Counted from the first letter of the stretch, positions 1 through 8,530 are shown. The stretch is 29,264 bases of DNA from CAXSEA01 sp964235675 (GCA_964235675.1 CAXSEA010000012.1:1-29264); one strand, 5' to 3'. The notes: generated by a model not told the origin, from the sequence alone. Translations and numbers: made by a program.

Positions 1-1170
1 ATCTGCAACTGCAACGGCGTCTCCAAAGAGATGCTGGTGAAGTGCGTCGGCAGCGGCAAGCGGACTTTGAAATCCGTCATGGACGCCACCCGCGCCGGGA
101 TGGGCTGCGGCTCGTGCAAAAAGCTGGTGCAGGAAGTGGTGGAATGGGCCGCCGAAGGCGAGATGGAGGAAGACCCGTCCATTCACTATTATGTCCCCAG
201 CATCCCCTTGACCAAGCCGGAGCTGATCGTCGCGATCAAGGAGCGGGGCCTGCGCTCGGTGTCCGCCGTGTTCGAGGCGCTCGCGGGCGGCGTGGAAGAC
301 GTCGGGAGCAAAATGGGCTTATCGTCGCTGCTCAACATGGTTTGGGGCAAGGAATACGAGGATGAGCGCGACGCGCGCTTCATCAACGACCGCGTCCACG
401 CCAACATCCAGAAAGACCGCACCTTCAGCGTCGTGCCGCGCGTCTATGGCGGCGTCACCAACGCCCACCAGCTCCGGCGCATCGCCGATGTCGCCGACAA
501 GTACAGCGTGCCGATGGTCAAAATCACCGGCGGCCAGCGCATCGACCTGCTCGGCATCAAAAAAGAGGATCTGCCGAACGTCTGGAAAGATTTGGACATG
601 CCGTCCGGCTACGCCTACGGCAAGACGTTCCGCACGGTCAAAACCTGCGTCGGCACCGATTTCTGCCGCTTCGGCCTCGGCGACTCCACCGCCCTCGGCA
701 TCAAGATAGAAAAACGGTTCCAGGGGATCGAGTCGCCCGGCAAGCTCAAGCTCGCCACGGCGGGCTGCCCGCGCAACTGCTCCGAAGCTTACGTGAAAGA
801 CATCGGTGCGGTGGCGATCGAAGGCGGGCGCTGGGAAATCTACGTCGGCGGCGCGGCGGGCTCGACCATCCGCAAAGGCGACCTGCTTTGCACCGTCGAC
901 TCGCATGACGCGGTCATCAAGATAACGGGCCGCTTTATCCAGTGGTACCGCGAGAACGGCAAATACCTGGAGCGCACCCATACGTTCATGGAGCGCATGG
1001 GCCTGGAAAAGGTTCGCAGCATCGTCGTGGACGACAGCGAAGGTATCGGCGAGCGCCTCGACGCCGAACTGCAAGTCTCTATCGACGCTTATGTCGATCC
1101 CTGGAAGGAAGCCTACGAGAACGCGACTCCCAACCAGTTCGTCTCTAACCTGGCGGTGGTAAACGCATGA
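1..1170 (+). CDS. nirB: Nitrite reductase large subunit NirB, C-terminal part (5' truncated by window edge)
   Basis: C-terminal portion of the siroheme-dependent NAD(P)H nitrite reductase, which reduces nitrite to ammonium in the cytoplasm. The frame is open from base 1, so the FAD/NAD-binding N-terminus lies outside the window. Counting codons from base 1, a BFD-type [2Fe-2S] domain comes first (ICNCNGVSK; Cys2, Cys4, Cys36, Cys39). It is followed by a nitrite/sulfite reductase ferredoxin-like half-domain (about 110-190) and the siroheme/[4Fe-4S] domain with TCVGTDFC (Cys216, Cys222) and GCPRNC (Cys256, Cys260). All four cluster ligands are present, so the enzyme looks functional. The TGA stop overlaps the ATG of nirD by four bases (ATGA), implying translational coupling. 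The Met at base 31 is internal and is not the real start. Assimilatory sulfite reductase is the nearest alternative, but the BFD domain and the NirD neighbour favour NirB. Confidence 0.95.
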   Translation: MCNCNGVSKEMLVKCVGSGKRTLKSVMDATRAGMGCGSCKKLVQEVVEWAAEGEMEEDPSIHYYVPSIPLTKPELIVAIKERGLRSVSAVFEALAGGVEDVGSKMGLSSLLNMVWGKEYEDERDARFINDRVHANIQKDRTFSVVPRVYGGVTNAHQLRRIADVADKYSVPMVKITGGQRIDLLGIKKEDLPNVWKDLDMPSGYAYGKTFRTVKTCVGTDFCRFGLGDSTALGIKIEKRFQGIESPGKLKLATAGCPRNCSEAYVKDIGAVAIEGGRWEIYVGGAAGSTIRKGDLLCTVDSHDAVIKITGRFIQWYRENGKYLERTHTFMERMGLEKVRSIVVDDSEGIGERLDAELQVSIDAYVDPWKEAYENATPNQFVSNLAVVNA

Positions 1171-1595
1171 GCACGCCAACAGAACTCACCGATACGGTCC
1201 ATGAGCCGGAAAAGCTTCGTGACGCCTCCGCCGAAATCGACTACTGCGCCACGCCCGACGTGGAAAGTTCCGTCACCCAAGCCGAAGTGGGCACATACCA
1301 CCTCGGCTCCATCGACCAAATTCCGGTCGGGGAGGGGCGGCAGTTCACGGTCGCCGGTCACGACATCGCCGTGTTCCACCTGCGGAGCGGTGATCTCTAC
1401 GCGACGCAGGCATTCTGCCCGCACCTGGCCGGCTCCCTGTTCGACGGCCTCATCGGCGGCCACACCCTGATGTGCCCCCTGCACGCCTGGAAATTCGACA
1501 TGGCTACGGGAACCTCTCTGGACGGGCACTGCGCGATCAAAACATATAACGTCGTGCAGGACTTCCGCGGCGACATTATCCTGGAAATGAAGTAA
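1167..1595 (+). CDS. nirD: Nitrite reductase small subunit NirD (Rieske-type)
   Basis: Small subunit of assimilatory nitrite reductase, 142 aa. It is a Rieske-fold protein with a full [2Fe-2S] ligand set: FCPH (Cys84, His86) and CPLH (Cys103, His106). Many NirD proteins have lost these ligands, so this one belongs to the ligand-containing type. About 40 residues precede the Rieske fold, which is longer than the usual 100-110 aa subunit. The start overlaps the nirB stop by four bases, so the two are co-translated. The stop codon TAA in turn overlaps an ATG (TAATG), which opens a 20-codon reading frame described separately. Confidence 0.93.
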   Translation: MSTPTELTDTVHEPEKLRDASAEIDYCATPDVESSVTQAEVGTYHLGSIDQIPVGEGRQFTVAGHDIAVFHLRSGDLYATQAFCPHLAGSLFDGLIGGHTLMCPLHAWKFDMATGTSLDGHCAIKTYNVVQDFRGDIILEMK

Positions 1596-1657
1596 TGAAA
1601 ATAACTGAAATCAAGCTCTTTCGTTCCGAAAGGCTGCGTCGGCCAGACCGGAACTAA
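1595..1657 (+). pseudogene. 20-codon reading frame coupled to nirD; possible enolase-superfamily N-terminal remnant
   Basis: The ATG at 1595 overlaps the nirD stop (TAATG) and opens a frame beginning MKITEIKLFRSERLRRP before a TAA at 1655. The first nine residues resemble the N-terminus of mandelate racemase/galactonate dehydratase enzymes (typically MKITxIxxF). No continuation of that family is visible in the next 300 bases. It may be the stub of a deleted third gene of the nir operon, or chance. Confidence 0.25.
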
Positions 1658-1987
1658 ACGAATGCTCCATCCTTCTGGCTGACACTTACCCCGTCGATAT
1701 GGCTAACCGGTGTTCGCCGCGCCCCGTCCCCGTGACAGGACTTATAAATTCGTCTGACCTCCCTTCCTTAGAAAAGGAGAACAACCAGAATACGTCCTGG
1801 TTTTAGGAACTTCCCTAAACCTTCCAAGAGCTATCCTGCCACGCGAAGGCACGCCCGAAACGGACGTGCAAGTTCATCGCAGGATTCTCAGGAAGGCAAG
1901 CCCGCCGGCGCTTGCTGAAGCAGCGTGCAGAGAGCGTCTCCTCCCGGTTGGCGGCTTCGATTTTGATGCTTCTTATGAACGCGGACG
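1658..1987. other. Intergenic region between convergent nirD and the A2M operon
   Basis: 330 bases with no convincing gene. It contains a weak copy of the dispersed CCTCC-type palindrome at about 1757-1780 (TCCTT, loop AGAA, AAGGA). No T-tract terminator was seen, although both flanking transcription units end here. Confidence 0.5.
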
Positions 1988-2674
1988 TCATTCATGGCGG
2001 AGGGAGCCGTTGATGATTTTGCGGATTTGGTTGAGTATCACTTCGTTGCCGGGGTAGCCGTAGGCGCAGTAGCGGACGCGGCCTTGCCGGTCGAGCAAAA
2101 TGACCGTCGGCACATGCCGAATGCGGTAGCGCGACGACACGCGGCCGCCGGTGTCCAGCAGGACGGGAAACAGCGGCGGGGCATCCTTCGTGCCGCGCAG
2201 GAACTCAGGTAGGCGCGCGCCATCCACACTGATTGCCGCCATGCGGAAATTCAGATCGCTCCGGCGCTCGCTTAATTCCCGCAGCGACGGCATCTCCGCG
2301 CTCCAGGTATCGCACCAGAACGCCCAGAAGTTGAGCATGACCACCGCCGGTGCATCCTGTCCCGGCGTCTTCGGTTCCGCTGCCTGCGCCTGATCGTCAT
2401 TTTGCCCGCTCCGCAAATCGCTGAGTCGCACCAGATGGCCGTGAATGTCGGGCAGAGCGAACTCCTCGGCCACACATCCAATTACCGGGCCCTCAGCCGT
2501 TTTTCCGGAACCCGAGGCTGAGGCTGAGGCTGAGGCTGTCGTGGTCACCGTCCCCGGAATCGTCCGGCTCTGCGCGCTGGCTCTATGCCTCTCCACACCT
2601 GGCGCAAGCAGCAGCAATAATGGTAGCAACTGGGCGAGCTTCACGCGGCGCATGGCGAAGTAGCGGGGACGCAT
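1988..2674 (-). CDS. Secreted TlpA/thioredoxin-fold protein with degenerate CxxC motif
   Basis: 228 aa. The N-terminus has a basic stretch and a Leu-rich hydrophobic segment (LAQLLPLLLLLAPG), so it is probably a signal peptide or membrane anchor. A low-complexity Ala/Ser linker follows (about 47-56), encoded by a GAGGCT tandem repeat. The thioredoxin-like fold then shows FALPDIHG (about 72-79), VVMLNFWAFW (111-120), a cis-Pro segment RIRHVPTVILLDRQG, and a C-terminal helix. At the active site the usual WCxxC reads W-C121-D-T-W124, so the second cysteine is missing and the protein cannot do ordinary dithiol exchange. It could be a peroxidase-like single-Cys protein or a structural one. It is the last gene of the minus-strand operon, starting two bases after the alpha-2-macroglobulin stop. 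Met8 (start 2653) is an alternative initiation site directly before the hydrophobic segment. Confidence 0.8.
   Translation of the reverse strand: MRPRYFAMRRVKLAQLLPLLLLLAPGVERHRASAQSRTIPGTVTTTASASASASGSGKTAEGPVIGCVAEEFALPDIHGHLVRLSDLRSGQNDDQAQAAEPKTPGQDAPAVVMLNFWAFWCDTWSAEMPSLRELSERRSDLNFRMAAISVDGARLPEFLRGTKDAPPLFPVLLDTGGRVSSRYRIRHVPTVILLDRQGRVRYCAYGYPGNEVILNQIRKIINGSLRHE
2514..2537. repeat. Hexanucleotide tandem repeat (GAGGCT)x4 inside the TlpA-like gene
   Basis: Four perfect copies of GAGGCT, read on the minus strand as alternating Ala-Ser codons in the linker between signal peptide and thioredoxin fold. Six-base units keep the frame, so changes in copy number would alter only linker length. 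Confidence 0.85.
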
Positions 2675-2676
2675 GC

Positions 2677-5600
2677 CTAATCTCCTATCGTGATTTGTGC
2701 CAGATCGGTGCTGCCGCGCACTTCCGGCTGGTAAGTCAGCGCGGCGGCGGCGGCGAGGATGCGGTACGTTCCAGGCGTCTCGGCGCTGAGATGATAGATA
2801 AGCCGGGTCGTTCCTTTGGGCAAACTGTCGAAGGTGAACTCCACCCGGTCGTCGCGCGTCTCCTGGCGCGTGTAGCCGACATCGCCGTCCGACGAGTCAA
2901 TCGGGTAACCCCCGCTTCCGCCGCCCTCGCCGTTATCCGCGTCGCTCACCACCTCGCACCCGGCCGGCAGGCGGTCTTCCACTTTCACGTAGCGGTAGTC
3001 GTTGTCCGCGCTGATCTCTAGAACGACGTCGATATCGGTGCCCGAAGCCACCGATGAGGCATGCGACGGATCGTGGATGTCGAACCGGAAATACCGCTTT
3101 ACGGTAATGCCGTGCATCTGCGGCACGGCCAGATGCGCCGGAACCAGCGATGTCGTCACCTGCGAGATATAGAGCTGGCCTGGCCCACCCAGCTTCTCAA
3201 TCACGACCGATTTGCGCCCCTGCATTTGCTCCGGCGTCAAGCTCACGACGAGCGAAGAGCCAGCTGGCTGGTTTACCGCGTTCAACGCGCCGACGCTCTG
3301 GCCGTCCAGCAGCACCCGCGCCGTGTAGTTGGCGGACAGCTCATGCGTCTGCTCCGTATATTGCGCCAGCGCGAGCACCGCTTCCGCCGTGGCGCGGGTG
3401 GAATCCCACGACGCGCCGTCGCGGTTCGCCATCAGCCAGCGCGCTGCGCCTTCGATACGCTCGTCTCCAGGATCAGCCGTCAGCAGCGCCCGCAGCACGT
3501 GAGCCGTCAGCGTGACATCGTCGCCCGACCACAAGCTGCCCGCGTCGCCTGGCTGCAGCGGCCAGAAAGCGGTACGGCCCTCCACAGTCGCCGAGGACGC
3601 TAGCTGTTGGGCGACGGCAAGCGCCGCCTGTCCCGCCTTCGAATTCGCGTCGCTTCCCGCAACCTGCGCCAACCCAAGCGCGAGCGAGGCACGGCTGTAC
3701 GTAGTTAGCTTGTCGCGTTGAGCGGTAAGCGCGAGCAGCGGAGCGCGCGCGGTGTTTGGCTGTACCGACGAGAGCGCGAGCAGCCAGTCGGCGCGGCTGT
3801 CGAGGTCTTGATCGCGCTGCAGCAGCATGTCCAGCGCGTCCGCTCCCCGGCCCAGGCGCGCTTCGTCCACGGCGAACCCGGACGCGCGGGTCTGTGCGAG
3901 AGCGCTCAAGATCGTGGCCGTCATATCGCCGTCGGTCTGGTCGAACTCCCACCAGTTCCACCCGCCGTCGGGATGCTGGTAGCGGTACAGCTTCTGCAGC
4001 GCGACACTGACAAAACTATTGACGTCCCCGCCGGACGCAACCGCCGCGCCGCTCCCCGAGTCGCGCAGCACGCGGGCCGCCGCCATATCGGCCAGAAGCG
4101 TGTCCGCCGTCTCCTCCGCGTCCGCGCCCGCATCGGGACGAGCGGCGAGATCGTTGGCCGCCGCCGCCACGCCCGACGCCAGCGACGACGAGAGCGTCAG
4201 CTGTACGCTCGCGCCGGGCGGCAATTGCGTTAAATCGATTGTCCGGCTTGCTTCCGCCCCGCTCAGGGTGGTTGCGACGGCGCTGACACTCTGCACGCCA
4301 TCCGGCATTACCGGCAGAGCGCCTTCGGCGGCGTCTCGTCCGCCTCCTCCCCCGTCGGCCACAACCGTGAACCGCGCCGGCGACGGCCGCGCGCTTCCGT
4401 CCTGGCTCAGGATAGTCACGGGCCAGTCGAACCGCTGCTGGCCATCGGGCGGCATCGCGACTATCTGATCGATTGCATCCGCCGCGTCGGGCGATGCGCC
4501 CCGCGCTTGCAGCGTCACATGCACCGAGCGCGCCACGGGCGTCCCGTTCTGGACAATGGCGCTCACCGTCAGATGGTCGCCCGCCACGGCAAAGCGCGGC
4601 AGCTCCATCCGGACCAGAAGCGGCATCGCGCTGACCACGTCGCTGGTGCCGCTGCCGGTCGCCGTGTCCGCGGTAATTGCGCGGGCCGTGGCGCGCCATG
4701 TGGTGAGATTGTCCGGTACCGTGAACCGCACCTGCGCCATGCCATCCGCGCCGGTCTCGACGTTCGGATTCCAATACGCCGTGTCCGCGAACTGGCTCCG
4801 CACGCGGATACCGTCCGGAGCGGTGGTCGGAGACTCCGCCTTTTCCGCGATCACCTGGTACCCGCCGCCGCTGTATTGCGCGGCGAACGAGTAGCTGGAC
4901 GTTACCCGCACCGACTGGCCGGCGTAGAACACCGAGGCCATATCCTCGGCATTATCGGGGGCGAGCTGATAGATGCTGGAATCGACCACTCCCAGGGAGA
5001 CGTCCGCCGGCATGCCCGCGCCCGCGCCGTTGCGCGTGCTGATCGTGTAGACGGCGGTGTCGCCCGGCTGGTATTTCGCCTTGTCGGGCGACAATGAGAC
5101 CGTCACCGATTTGCCGGGCACCGTGACCGGCAGCGTAATCTGCTGCTCGTAAAGCTGGCGGTCTTCAATCACGCTGACGTTCAGCGTGATCGACGGAAAA
5201 TCGCCTATGCCGAGCGGAATGGCGATGCGCGTGCTCGCGCCGCTGAGATGAATCACGCGGGCTATCCCGAGGCGCTCGCCTTCCAGAGTCACCAGCGCCC
5301 ATGCTTCCTTCCGCGCGGGCCGCGCCGGCAAACCGGGCTGCGCCGCCTGAGCCGGTCGATGCGCAAGCAGGCTGTCGATGGTCACAATCGCCAGACCGCC
5401 CGGCTTGTACTGCTGCTTGTCGGCGTGAAGATCGAGCGTCGGCTCAGGCTGCGAAGCGGCTAGCTCGCTTTTGTCGGCCGTGACCTGCGCGCCGGAATCG
5501 GCGGTGATTTTATCGGACTGAGCATCGAAAGCCTCCGCGTGGAATTCCACCTCGGCCTCGCGCGGCGTGCTGAAGTACGCCGAAGCGTTGCCGTTCTTGT

Positions 5601-7248
5601 CCGTCACCACGCTGCGGGTGGTCGTCTCGTCATAGGCGCGGTGCTGATCGTCCTCCTTGGTCTCGACCATCTGCAGCGCGACTTTGACGCCGGGCACCGG
5701 CTTCTCGTCGTAATCCATGGCCTGAGCCGACAGGACAATGCGCTCGCCCGTGCGGTAAACCGGCTTATCGGTGTGAAGCGCCAGGCCGAACAAGCCCGGC
5801 GTCAGAAGCGTGTCGCCCCGCGCCTGAGCGCTGCGGCGGCTAAGATCGGTGACCGTGGCCTGCACAAACAAATTGCCGCCGTCGGTCGTCCGGTAAGTGG
5901 GAATATCGAGATGCAACTGCCCTCGCGCGTCGGTGATTCCCACCGCATCATAGGTGGCGCCGCCGCGCTGCGCCGCGCTCGCGTAAGCGCCGTCGAAGGC
6001 GACGGTATAGCGGACCCGCGCGCCCACGACAGGACGCCCGAAGATATATTGCGCATTGATGGTCGCCGGAACCGTCGCGCCTCCGAGATAATGCGCCTGA
6101 TCGAACGTCACCGAGACCGTCATCTCCGGCTTGCGGTACGCCTGCACCGCGAACTGGCTGTACACCCGGTGCGTTTTGTTCAGAACGACAATCAAGTGCC
6201 ACTCGCCGAGCGTCGGCTCCGGCGCGAGCTGGAGGGTGCTGCTGATCGTACCGTTCGCATCCGCGGTCAGCGTCTTTTGCTCCACCAGGGCGTCGGTGGC
6301 GTCGCGAAGCTCGATAGTGGCCGGCTGCGCCGCGTACGATTGCCAGCGGAACCCGCCCGGCGCGGCGGTGTCGTCGATTCTCTTGCGGATCGTAGCCTTG
6401 TACTGCACCAGATTTCCCGGACGATAAATCGGCCGGTCCGTGACCGTGTAGACGGCGTAGGGCTCCGGCACGTCGGGAGCGGCGGCGATGGCGAAGGCCG
6501 GGCCCAGTTTGGTCGAGCCGAAGATCCATACCGAGCCGGACGCGCCCCGAGCGGCGCTGCTTCGCGCAGTGCCGTCCGCGCCGGTGACGAGCGCCTGCCC
6601 GAGCCGCCCGTTCTCGTCGGCCAATCGCAGCGAAACGTTCGGCATGGGACGCCCCGAGTTTACGTCGCAGGCGTACACGAGCATCTCTTCCGGCGAGCGC
6701 TTCGCCAGCAGAGCGACCTGCGTGATGGCGATCCAGGTACGCTTTTGTACCGTCGCGCCGTGCGAGCTTGCCGTCGCCACCAGAATATACGCGCCCGGCA
6801 TCAGCTTCGGGGCTTTCACCGACGCGCTCGCCCACTGGTCCGGAAACGATTTCACCGCAACCCGCCACGACGCGGTCGCGCGCCGTCCGAGCGGCAGGAT
6901 TTTGAGCGTCTTGCCGAAATCTTTCATCGCCGTGCTGCTGGTCACCGCCGCGCCCAGGTCGAGCGGATACGCGGCGAACTGGACTACGGGCGCATTGAAC
7001 GTGGATAAATTTACCTGCACCGCCTCGCCCGGCGAAAAGCAGCGGCGGTAGACATATAAATCCAGGTTCGGCTTCAGCGCCTTAATTTTGTTAGGATTCG
7101 CCGCGCCGGTCACTTGGACATGCTGCTCGCGATTGACAAGAAGGCGCGCGCCGCGGCACACGGCGATGGGGCACAGCGCGGCGACCAGCAACGCGGCGAT
7201 GCCAAGCTGGACGAGAAAATACGAGCGATGCGTCATGTTTGTAGTCAC
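2677..7248 (-). CDS. Alpha-2-macroglobulin family protein lacking the thioester motif
   Basis: 1523 aa, typical for bacterial alpha-2-macroglobulins, which are large periplasmic or surface multi-domain protease traps. The N-terminus carries a hydrophobic signal or anchor segment (about 10-30) with no lipobox cysteine. A series of macroglobulin (MG) beta-sandwich domains follows, including the family phrases TDRPIYRPGNLVQYKAT and LHTDKPVYRTGERIVL. The A2M core segment (PDNLTTWRATARAIT, about 843-857) and an alpha-helical thioester-like domain (HPDGGWNWWE, about 1090) come next. Where other members have the thioester CxEQ, this one reads GADAEETAD (about 1041-1049), with no Cys or Gln, so covalent trapping is not expected. 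The start is GTG at 7248, overlapping the upstream gene's TGA in a GTGA tetramer; ATG at 7236 is an alternative. No pbpC, the usual bacterial A2M partner, is present here. Confidence 0.92.
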   Translation of the reverse strand: MTTNMTHRSYFLVQLGIAALLVAALCPIAVCRGARLLVNREQHVQVTGAANPNKIKALKPNLDLYVYRRCFSPGEAVQVNLSTFNAPVVQFAAYPLDLGAAVTSSTAMKDFGKTLKILPLGRRATASWRVAVKSFPDQWASASVKAPKLMPGAYILVATASSHGATVQKRTWIAITQVALLAKRSPEEMLVYACDVNSGRPMPNVSLRLADENGRLGQALVTGADGTARSSAARGASGSVWIFGSTKLGPAFAIAAAPDVPEPYAVYTVTDRPIYRPGNLVQYKATIRKRIDDTAAPGGFRWQSYAAQPATIELRDATDALVEQKTLTADANGTISSTLQLAPEPTLGEWHLIVVLNKTHRVYSQFAVQAYRKPEMTVSVTFDQAHYLGGATVPATINAQYIFGRPVVGARVRYTVAFDGAYASAAQRGGATYDAVGITDARGQLHLDIPTYRTTDGGNLFVQATVTDLSRRSAQARGDTLLTPGLFGLALHTDKPVYRTGERIVLSAQAMDYDEKPVPGVKVALQMVETKEDDQHRAYDETTTRSVVTDKNGNASAYFSTPREAEVEFHAEAFDAQSDKITADSGAQVTADKSELAASQPEPTLDLHADKQQYKPGGLAIVTIDSLLAHRPAQAAQPGLPARPARKEAWALVTLEGERLGIARVIHLSGASTRIAIPLGIGDFPSITLNVSVIEDRQLYEQQITLPVTVPGKSVTVSLSPDKAKYQPGDTAVYTISTRNGAGAGMPADVSLGVVDSSIYQLAPDNAEDMASVFYAGQSVRVTSSYSFAAQYSGGGYQVIAEKAESPTTAPDGIRVRSQFADTAYWNPNVETGADGMAQVRFTVPDNLTTWRATARAITADTATGSGTSDVVSAMPLLVRMELPRFAVAGDHLTVSAIVQNGTPVARSVHVTLQARGASPDAADAIDQIVAMPPDGQQRFDWPVTILSQDGSARPSPARFTVVADGGGGGRDAAEGALPVMPDGVQSVSAVATTLSGAEASRTIDLTQLPPGASVQLTLSSSLASGVAAAANDLAARPDAGADAEETADTLLADMAAARVLRDSGSGAAVASGGDVNSFVSVALQKLYRYQHPDGGWNWWEFDQTDGDMTATILSALAQTRASGFAVDEARLGRGADALDMLLQRDQDLDSRADWLLALSSVQPNTARAPLLALTAQRDKLTTYSRASLALGLAQVAGSDANSKAGQAALAVAQQLASSATVEGRTAFWPLQPGDAGSLWSGDDVTLTAHVLRALLTADPGDERIEGAARWLMANRDGASWDSTRATAEAVLALAQYTEQTHELSANYTARVLLDGQSVGALNAVNQPAGSSLVVSLTPEQMQGRKSVVIEKLGGPGQLYISQVTTSLVPAHLAVPQMHGITVKRYFRFDIHDPSHASSVASGTDIDVVLEISADNDYRYVKVEDRLPAGCEVVSDADNGEGGGSGGYPIDSSDGDVGYTRQETRDDRVEFTFDSLPKGTTRLIYHLSAETPGTYRILAAAAALTYQPEVRGSTDLAQITIGD

Positions 7249-8036
7249 GGCTTGAATTGGCTCTCCATGAAGCGGACGTCGTCCACGGCGTAGTATTGCG
7301 CCGGTTGATCTTGGCCGGGCTTGATTCCCGCGCGAATTTTGCCCCAGGCGAGCATGTCGGCGGGGTGGGGAGTCTCGCCCGACAAAACCACTCCGAACCT
7401 ATCGCCGCGCTGCACGGCCAAGCCCTCCCGCGCCGGGTCGAGCCTGGCTGCCGCTTCGGCGGAAATCGGGCGCGGCGCTTCGGTGATAACGCTGACAATC
7501 AAATCGAGCTGCGAAAGCTCGCCGGGCTGAACCGGCTTGAACCGGAGGTCGCGCCCCGCCGAAGCCACGGCGTTCTCGATGATTTCATCCGCGAGGTCCG
7601 CCTGCGCCGGATACAGCGTGCCCATGCAAGTGCGCGGCGCGCCGTAGCGCATCGTGCTGACGAACACCCCGCAGCGCGCCCGCGTCAGGAGGAACGGCAG
7701 CCCGGCGGGCGCATCGATCACGGTTCGGTTCCGCGCGTACTGATCGAACGCTTTCCGGGCCAGCGCCAGCATGACGCGCTGCAATTTGGGATCGCTGAAA
7801 GCGTCCGCCATCGGCGCGTCGCCCACCATCCGCGAGTCCGAGACGCCGACCACATTGGCAAACCTGGACATGGACACGTGACGCGGCCCCGCGCTCCCGC
7901 CGCGCCGAATCGCCGCGCCCCCAGCGGCGCTCACGCTCACCGAAAACGCCGCGCCGACGAGCAGCACGCAGGCTGCCCACCTAACGCTTCCCCGCCGCCC
8001 CCGTGGAACGGTAAGCCGAGTCGAAATTCCCAGCAT
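7245..8036 (-). CDS. Exported AMMECR1-domain protein
   Basis: 263 aa. The N-terminal about 40 residues look like a signal peptide (basic start, then WAACVLLVGAAFSVSVSAAGG). Residues about 85-250 match the AMMECR1 fold: a helix (VMLALARKAFDQYARN), GVFVSTMRYGAPRTCMGTL (the family LRGCIG motif appears as PRTCMG), a paired-helix region with DLADEIIENAVASAGRDLRF, and LDPAREGLAVQRGDRFGVVL. The biochemical role of AMMECR1 is not settled, and most bacterial and archaeal copies are cytoplasmic. An exported copy in front of an alpha-2-macroglobulin is unusual. It is the first gene of the operon: ATG at 8036 has AGGGA about nine bases upstream, and its TGA overlaps the GTG start of the A2M gene. Confidence 0.85.
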   Translation of the reverse strand: MLGISTRLTVPRGRRGSVRWAACVLLVGAAFSVSVSAAGGAAIRRGGSAGPRHVSMSRFANVVGVSDSRMVGDAPMADAFSDPKLQRVMLALARKAFDQYARNRTVIDAPAGLPFLLTRARCGVFVSTMRYGAPRTCMGTLYPAQADLADEIIENAVASAGRDLRFKPVQPGELSQLDLIVSVITEAPRPISAEAAARLDPAREGLAVQRGDRFGVVLSGETPHPADMLAWGKIRAGIKPGQDQPAQYYAVDDVRFMESQFKP

Positions 8037-8221
8037 GCTAAAGTTTCCCTGAGAAGCCGCGCTATTCAGCCAAGCTTCATTCCTTCAAGTGTGGGCGGCA
8101 GCCCAAAACAAAACTACAGTAGTAGTCAATATACCATAAGTGAGCTTTGTAAAATACTTCTTCGGTTTGCCAGGCCAAAAATTGCTTTCTAAGACAATAT
8201 AAGAAAAACTCTCAAAGCACG

Positions 8222-8267
8222 GGCGTTTGAACTCCCCTCCTTGGAAAAGGAGGGGAGTTCAAACGCC
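8222..8267. repeat. 21-bp perfect inverted repeat with GGAA loop
   Basis: Arms 8222-8242 and 8247-8267 are exact reverse complements and contain the family core CTCCCCTCC/GGAGGGGAG. The loop is GGAA. The flanks are not T-rich in either direction, so this looks more like a palindromic repeat element than a simple intrinsic terminator. Confidence 0.9.
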
Positions 8268-8324
8268 TGTTTCTAAAGCTTCTGAAGGGCCGCACTAGCC
8301 GTACACAGAACGCTGATCTTAAGT

Positions 8325-8530
8325 CCTTCCCTTCAGAGGGTTTAGAAAAAGTCCTGATGATAGGGTGGTTCCGGTTCCCCTCCATTTCTATGGAGGGGCT
8401 AGGGGAGGTCGGGAGCGCTTCACGGCAGCTTCACTGAGCTTATCAACCAAGAGTTTCAGACCTCCCCCAGCCCCTCCATAGAAATGGAGGGGAGTTCAGA
8501 TGACTTCATCTAAACCCTCTACAGAGAAGG
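8325..8530. repeat. Composite inverted repeat (two facing copies of the CCCCTCCAT element)
   Basis: Left arm 8325-8410 and right arm 8459-8530 are imperfect reverse complements. Shared blocks are CCTTC, AGAGGGTTTAGA, AAGTC, CCCCTCCATTTCTATGGAGG and GGGGAGGTC. Each arm is itself a small hairpin (CCTCCAT/ATGGAGG). The 48-base centre is unique sequence. The structure resembles a non-autonomous palindromic element; no transposase is nearby and no target-site duplication was identified. Confidence 0.75.

Noticed and set aside
5539..7008. 489-codon open frame on the plus strand, antisense to the alpha-2-macroglobulin
   Set aside because: Arg/His-rich composition, no recognisable motifs, fully inside a strongly supported gene; a GC-rich shadow frame.
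8222..8530. CRISPR array
   Set aside because: Units are inverted and unequal, with no regularly spaced direct repeats and no cas genes.
8222..8530. Insertion sequence
   Set aside because: No transposase reading frame in or near the repeats and no target duplication seen.
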